Shown piece after piece: positions 1 through 9,300 of a DNA stretch of 49,725 nt. The notes under the pieces were generated by a model. The model saw nothing but the letters and a program-made list of their open reading frames with translations, searched no databases and was not told where the DNA came from. Source of the stretch: Segatella cerevisiae (GTDB taxonomy: Bacteria > Bacteroidota > Bacteroidia > Bacteroidales > Bacteroidaceae); contig NZ_JAMXLY010000022.1 in NCBI RefSeq assembly GCF_024054555.1, positions 1-49,725 on the forward strand, in the 5' to 3' direction. Made by a program: the position numbers and the translations under genes. Position 1 is the first letter of the stretch. Every line of letters starts with the position of its first letter.

Positions 1-8
1 GCATAGAA

Positions 9-121
9 GTCAACCTTTATCAGGATTAGAAGATAAAATGTCAACCATATGTAGGATTAAGGAAAATAATGAACAACTTAATTCAGGCTTAAGGAGAAAA
101 GTGGTCAACCAATATTAGGCT
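9..121. repeat. Four phased imperfect direct repeats
   Basis: The core CAAC, seven variable bases, then AGG(A/C)T occurs four times, beginning at 11, 42, 74 and 106. The spacing of 31, 32 and 32 bases is about three helical turns. The first three copies share further bases after the core (TTAAGGA in copies 2 and 3). The array touches the window edge and may continue to the left. Regular phasing suggests repeated protein-binding sites, but no function can be assigned from sequence alone. Confidence 0.6.
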
Positions 122-340
122 ACCACATCCTCTCTGAATATACCAATTTATATAAGTTATATACTATCGGTATTTCATTAATAACCATGCACTTCTGTTT
201 AAATAGAGATTTTAAAGGATCGATTCTTTCTACTGTTATCTTTGGAGTACTATTGACCGGCAAAGATCCCTGAAATAAGCTAATATCAAGTTTCATGATA
301 AGTTAATTAATATCAATTTTATTTATACAAATAAATTTAG

Positions 341-440
341 GTTTACTTTAATTTTGCAAATATCAATATTATTAACAATCTAATGTTAAACAAATCATTA
401 ATTTGATAGAACAAATTATGAAAAATACATTTTTATATGT
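341..440 (+). repeat. Diverged copy of the regulator leader (copy A)
   Basis: Aligned without gaps to 6251-6350 at a fixed offset of 5910, this segment matches at about 78 of 100 positions by hand count. The similarity fades after about 440, before the position that corresponds to the regulator start codon. Nothing downstream resembles a regulator gene, so this looks like an orphan leader left by duplication or rearrangement. Confidence 0.75.
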
Positions 441-443
441 TTG
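436..443 (+). promoter_or_regulatory. Possible -7 box in leader copy A
   Basis: TATGTTTG fits the Bacteroidetes -7 consensus TAnnTTTG. No TTTG lies at the expected distance upstream and no gene follows, so this may be a relic of the duplicated leader. Confidence 0.3.
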
Positions 444-628
444 GTACAACTCCGTAGACATATAAAAATTGAGGCACACTCGTCCTATGTAAAGTTCATT
501 CCAGTTTTTTTCCTGACTATTTGCAGCGGTACGATCGTCGTAAATATCTGTTATAGATTTCATCTAAACAAGGGTACGATTTCTAATTACCAGGCAAACC
601 GTCTTCAGCTATCTCTTTACATGAAAAA

Positions 629-663
629 AATCATCAGATCAGACTTTCATTAATCTGATGATT
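629..663 (-). terminator. Intrinsic terminator after susCD
   Basis: A perfect 11-base inverted repeat, AATCATCAGAT at 629-639 and ATCTGATGATT at 653-663, has a 13-base loop. Read on the minus strand the stem runs into seven T residues, the form of an intrinsic terminator for the susC-susD transcript. Confidence 0.75.
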
Positions 664-793
664 AAGAAATTTATTATGGATCAGTTATTTTCCTTTCCTT
701 TTCAGCAACAACTATAAGTGTTTTTATTTTACATGATTCACTACTAAATATATCGATAAGAAAGTAGCCTCTGTTTTTCACTCTAACTTATAA

Positions 794-831
794 ATCTCTC
801 TCCATCCAGTTTTATCTGAATGAAGAGAGAT
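794..831 (-). terminator. Hairpin in the susD 3' region
   Basis: ATCTCTCT at 794-801 pairs with AGAGAGAT at 824-831. An inner ATCCAG/CTGAAT stem with one wobble pair extends it. It lies about 90 bases past the susD stop and could be a first terminator or a 3' stabilizing hairpin. The T-run is weaker than at 629-663. Confidence 0.45.
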
Positions 832-917
832 AAAAATCAAAATATGATAACTAAAATAGTTTGTTTTAGAACATTCTTATAACTTATTATTCATCAGTTA
901 TATCTAAAAATCAAGAA

Positions 918-2693
918 TTACCAACCCGGATTCTGTTCAATCTTAGCATCTGAGTTACCATCTATCACTGTCTGAGGTATCGGCCACAGAGTCCACTTCG
1001 TGATGGACTGCTGGGAGGCCTTGAAGTACCCTTTCCAATAAGGCTGGTAGGCAATATACATGGCATGGTCGTTGATGCTCTTGATGCCGTCTTCCCCCAT
1101 TCTAAGGAGAGTCACCCAGCGGCGCTCTTCGCCGTACAACTCGCGCGCACGCTCATCGAGGATGTACTGCAGCGTCATATCAGAAGCCGTCGCCAGAACC
1201 TTGCACTGGGCACGCTTCCTCAGGATGTTGACGTCAGCCGCAGCGCCTGCCTTGTCACCCTTGCGGAGCTTCTCCTCCGCGCGGAGCAGCAACGTCTCTG
1301 CCGAACGTACCGCATAGCGGTCACAATACATATTGGAGCGATTTCCACCGTCACTAATGTCGTCATATCCCCAGTCGTCAACAGGAGCAAGTTTTGTCCA
1401 TATTGGATAAAATTCTGTAATTCTTTGAGAAGTGGCGTCAAGCATATCTATACCACATTCCTTGCCGTACATGCTGCTCAGCGTGTCAGTGCAGACGAAA
1501 GTCCGCCTGATATTGCAGGGCGCATTGCGGATGTCACCCTCATCGTTGTTCCAAATCTGTTCGATCACATAGTCGGTAGGTGCATAAGAAGCTACGCCAC
1601 GACCGCCGAGATAAGCACAGACGTTTCCGCCGGGATAGTCGGAAGTGTTGATGTTCGAAGCCCAGGGGCCTGCGCCACCGCCGGTATTCTTATAAGCAGA
1701 GCCCCAAGTCGCATCACGCAGGACAGGGGATGCATTTCGTGGAGACGGAACATAGTTGTCACCCCCATATTGATGATAAACGGTATAATCATTTTCCAAA
1801 GTCCATACTGCCTCAGTATTGCCCTCCGAATAGTCGTAGTTGCCCTCCTGGAAGAGGTCGAAGAATACATTGCCGTCCTTATAGTAGGAATCGATACCGT
1901 TCTTTACGTTTCCGGAGACTGCCCTCGTACCGAAACGGGAAGTCATCAGGGGGTGCATTGCCATGACCGTGTCTGCATAAGCGATGGCTGTATCCAACTG
2001 GGCAGCATTGTTGTTATTGATCGTAGCCAGGGCAAGGTAAGCTTCGGAAAGGAAGTGGCAGGCTGCACCGCGTGCTACTCTCCCCGCTTCATAAGGATAA
2101 TCAGTCAGATTGGAGGCAGCACGTTTCAGATCATTGATCGCAAACCTGTACGTCTCTGCCCTCGAGGAGCGGCTGAAGTCAAGTTTAAGTGTCTCATAGA
2201 ACTTGTCCACAATAGGTACACCCCCGAACATCTCACCAAGGGACAGGTAACCGTAGCCTCGAAAAAACATTATTTCGCCATATGCTTCTGCTTTCTCTTG
2301 GGCATTATCCCAAGTGATATTAGCAGAATTATATCCTTCCAATGCTTGGTTAGCATAGTTGACCAACTGATACATGGCATCGAAGATCTTACTGGAAGAA
2401 CTCGAAGTTGAAGACCAGTTGGAGAAGTTACTGTACCCGTTGCCCGTACTGCGGAAGTAAGGAGTATCCATCTCATCTGCACCAAGGCCACACCAGAAGT
2501 TGTCGATCTGGTACCAGTAACGGATATGTACATACAGATTCGTCAGGCAAGCCTTGACCTGATCTACAGTATTGTAAGCATTAGATGTTGTATAAATAGT
2601 CTTCGGATTTTCCTTGAGAAAATCATCGTCGTTGCAGGACGTTATGCCCAGCATGGCAATAGCCGAAACCATTAATATATTTTTGATTTTCAT
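918..2693 (-). CDS. SusD/RagB-family glycan-binding lipoprotein
   Basis: This is the outer-membrane surface lipoprotein that captures a glycan and caps its SusC partner. The 591-residue length is normal for the family. The N-terminus is a lipoprotein signal (hydrophobic run ending ITSC, lipidated Cys20) followed by the acidic stretch NDDD typical of surface-exported Bacteroidetes lipoproteins. The SusD fold follows, with aromatic-rich segments in the first half. The C-terminus has the usual RagB/SusD pattern: ILDERARELYGEERRW, and an ending near WPIPQTVIDGN then QNPGW. The gene lies 35 bases after susC and is surely co-transcribed with it. SusD sequences diverge by substrate, so the glycan cannot be read from this protein alone. 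A long antisense open frame across it is a coding shadow. Confidence 0.95.
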   Translation of the reverse strand: MKIKNILMVSAIAMLGITSCNDDDFLKENPKTIYTTSNAYNTVDQVKACLTNLYVHIRYWYQIDNFWCGLGADEMDTPYFRSTGNGYSNFSNWSSTSSSSSKIFDAMYQLVNYANQALEGYNSANITWDNAQEKAEAYGEIMFFRGYGYLSLGEMFGGVPIVDKFYETLKLDFSRSSRAETYRFAINDLKRAASNLTDYPYEAGRVARGAACHFLSEAYLALATINNNNAAQLDTAIAYADTVMAMHPLMTSRFGTRAVSGNVKNGIDSYYKDGNVFFDLFQEGNYDYSEGNTEAVWTLENDYTVYHQYGGDNYVPSPRNASPVLRDATWGSAYKNTGGGAGPWASNINTSDYPGGNVCAYLGGRGVASYAPTDYVIEQIWNNDEGDIRNAPCNIRRTFVCTDTLSSMYGKECGIDMLDATSQRITEFYPIWTKLAPVDDWGYDDISDGGNRSNMYCDRYAVRSAETLLLRAEEKLRKGDKAGAAADVNILRKRAQCKVLATASDMTLQYILDERARELYGEERRWVTLLRMGEDGIKSINDHAMYIAYQPYWKGYFKASQQSITKWTLWPIPQTVIDGNSDAKIEQNPGW

Positions 2694-2728
2694 ATTGATA
2701 TAAGATTAAATTATCATATAAGGTTCAA

Positions 2729-5700
2729 TTAAAACGCAAGATTTATACCGAATGATACTGTCCTCGATAGGGGATATCCATAGCTATAGCCCGTTCCAAC
2801 AGTTTGCTGGATTTCGGGGTCTCCGCCCTTCCAATTCGTTATAGTAAACAGATTTTTACAAGCCATATAAATTTTAAGGTTAGAGATTCTCAGATTCTTC
2901 ACCCATGGCTGTGTAAACGAATAAGACAGCGTCAAGTCGGAAAGACGTACGAAACCATAGTCTTGAAGAGGTTTATAGTTGCCATTGGTATAATTGACGC
3001 TAGGATATTTATTGCTCGGATTCTCAGGTGTCCACCAACCGTGATTCAGGTTGTTGTCACCAGTAACATCTGATGCTGTACGGTAAGCATATAAATTTGT
3101 ACTACGGCCATATCCATTTCCTCCGAAAATACCTGTGAAGAGGAAGTAGAGTTGCAGATTCTTGTATGTCAAGGTGTTGCCAAGACTCATCCTGAAATTC
3201 GGAACAGTATAGCCCAGTATCTTACGGTCATTGGAAGTGATCTTCCCGTCACCGTCTATGTCCTCGAATTTGACGTCACCCGGTTTGGCGCCGTTAGCGT
3301 CTGCATAAGCCTTGTCTGCGGCAGCTACCTCCAAATTGCCGTTGGCATCATAGGCAGGCTTGCCGTTGGCATCGTAGGCACACTGAATGATACCGATGTT
3401 CTTATAACCATAGATGACACCCAGTGATTTGTTCAGGAACAGATTATTGGTAATATCATCTTTGCCGTCACCATAGAGAGACTTCAACTTATTCCTGTTC
3501 AAAGAATAGATCAACTGGGATTCCCACTGGAAATTCTTTGTCTCGATATTCTTTGTATTGAGGGTGAACTCTATTCCTAAGTTGTTGATCTGTCCCATTG
3601 TAGCGTACATACTCGTCAGACCATTGATAATAACAGGAATGGAGCGACTGAATATCTGATCCGTCGTCTTGGAGAAGTAGCCGTCAAAACTAAGATTAAT
3701 ACGGTTCTTGAGCAAGCCCAACTCGAAACCGTAGTTGATTGACTGAGTCTTCTCCCATGCCAACTCGCTATTACCGAGTGCTGTTATTCTCTGTCCCCAA
3801 CTCACTTCAGACGTATTGCCAAAGGGATAACTGTATCCTCCTGCTTGGCCAAGGGTAATCTTGGACAAAGTCTCATAAGGGCTGAGGGTCTGGTTACCGT
3901 TCTTACCCCAGGAAAGTTTCAGTTTCAAATAAGATACCGGTGTGACTTTCTTCAGGAAAGGTTCGTTCGAGACGGTCCATGCCAAGCCTACTGCAGGGAA
4001 GACACCCCATTTATGATCCTCTCCAAAGACAGACGAGCCGTCACGGCGTACTGACAGGTCCAGATGATAGGTATCCTTGTAGGAATAGTTCAGGCGTGCC
4101 AGATAACCGACATCATTATGCTTGGTATAACTAATAGAGTTGATCTTCTGGGTCGCAGCATAATTCAAGCCCCAATAGCTCAGAGTGGTATTCCCCAAAG
4201 CGGTGAAGTCAGAACCGGAGAAATAACGGTAGTCATAGGTCTTTGAATCTCTGGTATACACCAGTGTCAAATCAACGAAATGCTGGCCGAATTCATGCGT
4301 GTAGTCTAGGATGTTGTCCCATACCCAGTAGACGTTCTTGGTCCGGGCAGTATAGCCGTTGGCTTTGGAGAGATAATTAGAAATGGTCGACGGAGAATAG
4401 CGATCCTCACTGTCACCTTCTAGGATATAGTTTCCTTCATGAGTGAAATAGTCACGGTTGACATGTCCAAGGGAATAAGTACCGTTCATTCTGAAAGACA
4501 GGCCGTCCAACCAAGGACATTTCACCAACAGATGTCCCCGAAGGTCCATCGTATTATAAGTATCGGAATCGTCAATAGTTCCGCTCTTGACGCTCCATAA
4601 AGGATTCGTCCTGTATACACCTTCATTCACAGGATATTTTTCTATGCCTGCTCCATTGGGGCGCTCTGCCTGACCATAAGGACTCAGTCTGATAGCCTCA
4701 TAAAGGTCATACGTTGTCGGACCGGAATAGTCATTGTAGGTATAGGCAGCTTCCGTGCCTATCTGCAGCCATTTCGTGATGTCACTCTGCAGGTGCATGT
4801 TCAGGGACGTACGGGAATAGTCGTCACCGATAACGACTCCGGACTGATCGACATAGGAACCCGAAAAGAAATAATTGATATTCTTTGAGGCTCCGGACAC
4901 TGATGCGTTGTAATTCTGCATTACCCCAGTCCTCGTCACATAGTCAAACCAGTCAATGGTCTTCCCCGCTTTGTAATTACTATACTCAAAAGAATTCATC
5001 CACGTCGGGTCAGCATCTTCGGCAAGGCCGCTTAAAAGATTAACCTTTTTGACATAATCGGAAGGACTCAGCACATCCGGTTCACAAGTAGGTGTAGAAA
5101 ATGCCCAAGAAGTGTTGAAGTTGATCCTCGGCTTGCCTTCCACGCCTTTCTTAGTAGTAATCATAATCACACCGTTTGCAGCCTGAGAGCCGTAGGCAGC
5201 AAGCGAAGTAGCATCTTTCAGGACGCTCATGTTCTCAATGATATTAGGGTCAATATCACGATAGCTTCCCATATATATTACGCCGTCCAATACGACAAGA
5301 GGATCAGAGCTGCCACTAATGGACTTCTGACCCCTGACCTGCATGGAAGGCGCTTGGCCTGCACCCTGTTGCTGGGATACAGAGATACCACTTACTGTTC
5401 CCCTAAGAGCATCCATAGCATTTGTTGTCGGAGACAAAGAGATTGGTGAGTTGGCGACATCGACCGTTGAAACAGAACCGGTAAAGTTCTTGCGCTTGAC
5501 AGTTCCGTATCCCACAACGATTACTTCATTTAGGGTTTTATCATCTACCACCAAATGTACTTTCACAGAAGCACTTTGTGCCTTAATGGTCTGAGGTTTG
5601 TATCCAATATAAGAAATAAACAAATTAGTCCCTACAGGGACATCAAGAGAGAACTTTCCGTCAAGGTCTGTCACAGTTCCTTTAGTGGAACCTGCAGCCT

Positions 5701-5875
5701 TCACGGTAGCTCCGATAACAGGCTCACCATTCTCATCAAACACATAGCCTGTAATCGATTTAGCCTGCTGTTCTATTCGGATAAGGCTTGATGCCTTCAC
5801 CTTACTATATCCGTAAGAACATGTCAAGAATACTACTAATCCTAAGAATAGGATCTTAAACTTAGCATTTTTCAT
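2729..5875 (-). CDS. SusC/RagA-family TonB-dependent glycan transporter
   Basis: This 1048-residue outer-membrane beta-barrel imports oligosaccharides using TonB energy. In order, the protein shows a signal peptide (about 1-28), a carboxypeptidase-regulatory-like domain (about 40-115, with VFDENGEPVIGATV and FISYIGYKPQ), the link motif LNEVIVVGYGT, a plug domain (about 120-235, with ALRGTVSGI, PLVVLDGVIY and GVIMITTKKG) and a long TonB-dependent barrel ending in an aromatic residue (FGINLAF). It is the first gene of the susC-susD pair and diverges from the regulator at 6398, the classic polysaccharide utilization locus layout. I found no TAnnTTTG box upstream on this strand, so transcription may depend on activation by the neighbouring regulator. 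Confidence 0.96.
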   Translation of the reverse strand: MKNAKFKILFLGLVVFLTCSYGYSKVKASSLIRIEQQAKSITGYVFDENGEPVIGATVKAAGSTKGTVTDLDGKFSLDVPVGTNLFISYIGYKPQTIKAQSASVKVHLVVDDKTLNEVIVVGYGTVKRKNFTGSVSTVDVANSPISLSPTTNAMDALRGTVSGISVSQQQGAGQAPSMQVRGQKSISGSSDPLVVLDGVIYMGSYRDIDPNIIENMSVLKDATSLAAYGSQAANGVIMITTKKGVEGKPRINFNTSWAFSTPTCEPDVLSPSDYVKKVNLLSGLAEDADPTWMNSFEYSNYKAGKTIDWFDYVTRTGVMQNYNASVSGASKNINYFFSGSYVDQSGVVIGDDYSRTSLNMHLQSDITKWLQIGTEAAYTYNDYSGPTTYDLYEAIRLSPYGQAERPNGAGIEKYPVNEGVYRTNPLWSVKSGTIDDSDTYNTMDLRGHLLVKCPWLDGLSFRMNGTYSLGHVNRDYFTHEGNYILEGDSEDRYSPSTISNYLSKANGYTARTKNVYWVWDNILDYTHEFGQHFVDLTLVYTRDSKTYDYRYFSGSDFTALGNTTLSYWGLNYAATQKINSISYTKHNDVGYLARLNYSYKDTYHLDLSVRRDGSSVFGEDHKWGVFPAVGLAWTVSNEPFLKKVTPVSYLKLKLSWGKNGNQTLSPYETLSKITLGQAGGYSYPFGNTSEVSWGQRITALGNSELAWEKTQSINYGFELGLLKNRINLSFDGYFSKTTDQIFSRSIPVIINGLTSMYATMGQINNLGIEFTLNTKNIETKNFQWESQLIYSLNRNKLKSLYGDGKDDITNNLFLNKSLGVIYGYKNIGIIQCAYDANGKPAYDANGNLEVAAADKAYADANGAKPGDVKFEDIDGDGKITSNDRKILGYTVPNFRMSLGNTLTYKNLQLYFLFTGIFGGNGYGRSTNLYAYRTASDVTGDNNLNHGWWTPENPSNKYPSVNYTNGNYKPLQDYGFVRLSDLTLSYSFTQPWVKNLRISNLKIYMACKNLFTITNWKGGDPEIQQTVGTGYSYGYPLSRTVSFGINLAF

Positions 5876-6250
5876 GAATATAAAATTTAAATCATTAAGT
5901 AATTATTTATCTTAAAATATGATCAATAAAGCCGGATAAACTACATTCTACCTCATTAGTAGATTATCTTACAGTCTAATAAGTTTTACTTTAATAATTA
6001 CCTTGGAAACCATTTCTAAATGTTATTCTATTAGGTTAATCAATTAAATTAAACTCATTTTTCTCTACCCATTTCACATTATTGAGACTCTTTGCGGAAT
6101 CTCAAATCGGATGAAAGAGTACTTCAAATAACCTCAACCGTTTCACGGTATCTTCTACAGTAACAATAACTGTCAAAGGATTTAATAATAAATTATGATT
6201 ATATTCCATTGGTACATTTATTAAGTTAGGTTCTTCTTGGTAATATGTAG

Positions 6251-6350
6251 GTTCACTTTCCAATTGCAAATATCATTATTATCAACAATCTATGGCTAAA
6301 CTATTCATTAAATTGATGGAACATATTGTGAAAAAATCTGTTTTATCTAT
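6251..6350 (+). repeat. Regulator leader segment (copy B)
   Basis: This is the counterpart of 341-440, about 78 percent identical without gaps by hand count. It lies directly upstream of the -7 box of the hybrid regulator gene. Conservation of a non-coding leader in two places suggests either a shared regulatory site or a recent duplication. Confidence 0.75.
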
Positions 6351-6360
6351 TTTTTATTGC

Positions 6361-6368
6361 TACATTTG
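6361..6368 (+). promoter_or_regulatory. -7 promoter box of the hybrid regulator gene
   Basis: TACATTTG matches TAnnTTTG, 29 bases before the ATG at 6398. The -33 position carries only TCTG at 6337-6340, so the promoter is probably weak. Confidence 0.5.
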
Positions 6369-6397
6369 CATAGTAATAACGAAACGATCTCAGTCCC

Positions 6398-9300
6398 ATG
6401 AGAAATTATGCTTTAATCCTATTCTGTCTCATCAGCGGTTTATGCAACGCTCAGAAATTTCCTTACCAGGTATCGCAAATTACAAAGAATTCGACATCTG
6501 ATGAATTCCGATGTGTTTTCTTCGACCAAGTCGGATTAATGTGGCTGGGAACCAATTCCGGTTTACAGGTTTATGATGGATATAGTATCAAGACCTTTAA
6601 ATCTGACGCTTTCTCTCCAGGCATACTGCCTAACAACCAAATACGCTGCATTACCGAAGACCATCATGACTGCTTGTGGATAGGTACCAGTAACGGACTA
6701 ATGAAGTTGGACAAGCGGACCGGCAAATTCTATACCTTCCACTTACCTACAGATAATCAGCGTATCATATATACCATCTATTGCTCAAAGGACGGCAAAA
6801 TCTGGATAGGTACTGACGGTGGACTGTCTTATTATATTCCCCAAGCCAATAAATTCTACACCTATGACCACTCCAATACTTTTAGAGTAAAATCCGGACA
6901 AAAAATCCAGAGAATAACTAATTATAGTGTAAAATCTATTACTGAAGACGAACACGGGAATATTTTCTTCGGAACTTGGAATAATGGGCTGATCCGATTT
7001 CGCCCCGGCAGTCATTTGTTCTATCAATACCCTGAACTGAATACCCGTAATTCCGCCTATTCCCTTCATTTCGACAAATGGCACCGGCTTTGGGTCGGAA
7101 CGTGGGGATTCGGAATCATAAGACTTGATCAACCTGAAAACTATGTGAATCCGAAGATTCACCAATATCCTTATCAACCTCATAATTTCGACACCTATTA
7201 TAAGATAATAGACGGGCCTCAGCCCAATATCCTCTGGGCTTGCTCGAGGGAGGGTGTCAGTACCCTGAACCTCAATGATCCTCATGCACAATGGACGCAT
7301 TATGCTTCGACCAATGACAGTCCACTCGATTTCAGCAATGATATCTGTAAAGACAATCAGGGGAACATCTGGATAGGTACTTTCAATCATGGCCTTTTCC
7401 AAGTGAACACGCATCCGTCTTTATTCAAATTCTGGACACTCGATACGTCCCACTTCCCTCTTTCCATCAACTCCATTACTTCTATCTATACCTCAGACGG
7501 TACTTGGTTCTGGCTTGGAATGAATCCTTATGGATTGGCCTTGTATAATCGGAAAACCGGCAAAAGTCTGTTCAGGAACAGCATTCCCGGTTTCGGTGCA
7601 TTATCTCAAGAGGTCTTGGGAGCAGAGGTCTCATCGATCGTGAGGAGAGACAATGGCGAAATCTGGTTTGCCAACAACAGTTACGGCATACTGATCAAGA
7701 AAACTGACGGACAAGTTAAACAACTGACAATTGATAATACACCTTATATTACAGACAATTTTGTCTCGGCTCTCTTCGAATCAGTTGGAAAAATCATGTG
7801 GATAGGAACTAGAAGTGACATCAGTATCGTCTATCCTAATAATAAAGGTATCAGATTATTACCTCATGAAGGGAATTCTCAATTTTCCAAATGTGATGTC
7901 AGGAACATCACCCAGGATTCACAAGGAAATATATGGCTCGCCACAGACAATGAAGGGATCATCCGCATCAGTGGAAATCCTTATACCCCCAACCGGCTCA
8001 GGTATCATCAATATAGCCCGGATCATCATAATTATGCCGTAGATGATGCGACCGCCTGCTACCAAGACAAGAAGAAACGCCTATGGGCCATTTCGAACAG
8101 CGGCGGATTGTTTAAATATAACCGAGACAAGGATCGATTTGAACCTATGAACCGCATCTACCATATTAATGGTGACCGTATTTTCTCCATCAATGAGGAT
8201 CGATCAGGCAATCTCTGGCTCACGACAGATGACGCACTCATCAGACTCTCATTCAGGCATGGAGAAGACATCCCCGACATCATGAGTTTCTCGGATGAAG
8301 ACGGCCTCCATGACGCCCTCTTCTCTCCCAATGCCTCTTTCCAATATAAGAATGAAATGTTTATCTGTGGCAGAAAAGGATTTTTCTCCTTCCCTACACA
8401 GGAAGCCTTTCCCAACCATAGGAAATCTAAGCTGATCATCACAGATATCATTGCTGACAATGAATCCTATGCACAACTGGATTCTTCCCTGAGAAAAAAG
8501 ATCTCAAAAATCACCCCAACCTATACCCGAGAGATCTCCATTCCTGCATCTATAAGAAAGATCGGTGTAGAATTTGCCCTGCTCTCTTATTCTGATTTGA
8601 GACATAACAAATATGCTTACCAATTGACGGGTTATGACAAGGACTGGCAATATTGCCGTAACGGTGCTCATCAGGCCACTTATCAGAACCTCCCTTCCGG
8701 AACTTATCACTTGAAAATAAAGGCTGCCGACCACTATGGTCAATGGCAGAATCTGCCGTATGACATCGAAATACAGATATTGCCTCACTGGTATGCTACG
8801 GGATGGGCCTTTTCCATCTACGTCCTTCTCTTTATCCTGGCTGTCTACGGTGTCATCAGTTGGTACAAGGGTTACCTCAAGATCAAGAACCGTCTGCAGA
8901 TGTCCGTCATCTTCACGAATATCACACATGAACTGCTCACGCCGCTGACCGTCATCTCTGCTACGGTAGAGGATCTGCAAAACCGCGCTCCGGAATATAA
9001 GAACCACTACAACAGCATCCTGAACAATATCTTCCGTCTGACCTATCTCTTGCGACAGATTCTGGAAGTCAGGAAGTCACAGTCAGGACAACTGAAACTG
9101 TTGGTATCAGAAGGGGATCTGACATCTACCGTTAAGAATATCTGTGAGAACATCCAGCCAATGACTTTGAAAAACCATACCCAATTGATCCTGCATATCC
9201 CAGAAGAAAAGACTCCCGCCTGGTTCGATCCGGACAAACTGGATAAGATCCTATACAACCTGATCTCCAATGCCATCAAATACAATAGGGAAGGAGGCGA

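Larger units (their letters stand above)
1..917. other. Non-coding left flank of the susCD locus
   Basis: I see no convincing gene in these 917 bases. The stretch is AT-rich and stop-rich. It holds four phased short repeats at 11-121, a 100-base segment at 341-440 that resembles the leader of the hybrid regulator at 6251-6350, a possible -7 promoter box at 436-443, and two hairpins at 629-663 and 794-831 that probably end the susCD transcript. A 70-codon open frame at 441-653 has a TTG start and no recognizable features, so I do not treat it as a gene. Confidence 0.7.
5876..6397. promoter_or_regulatory. Divergent control region between susC and the regulator
   Basis: This 522-base AT-rich spacer separates susC (minus) from the hybrid regulator (plus) and must hold the susC promoter and the regulator's DNA target. 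The right part, 6251-6350, is copy B of a leader found again at 341-440. The only clear promoter element is a plus-strand TACATTTG box at 6361-6368. I could not define the regulator's operator by eye. No gene is seen. Confidence 0.7.

Noticed and set aside
9..121. CRISPR-like array at the left edge
   Set aside because: Units are imperfect and about 31 bases long with no separate unique spacers; no cas genes are present.
441..653. 70-codon plus-strand open frame left of susD
   Set aside because: TTG start, AT-rich, no known motif, and it covers leader copy A and the left arm of the susCD terminator.
1065..2411. Long antisense open frame (448 codons) over susD
   Set aside because: It lies wholly inside a well-supported SusD gene on the other strand and has no domain features.
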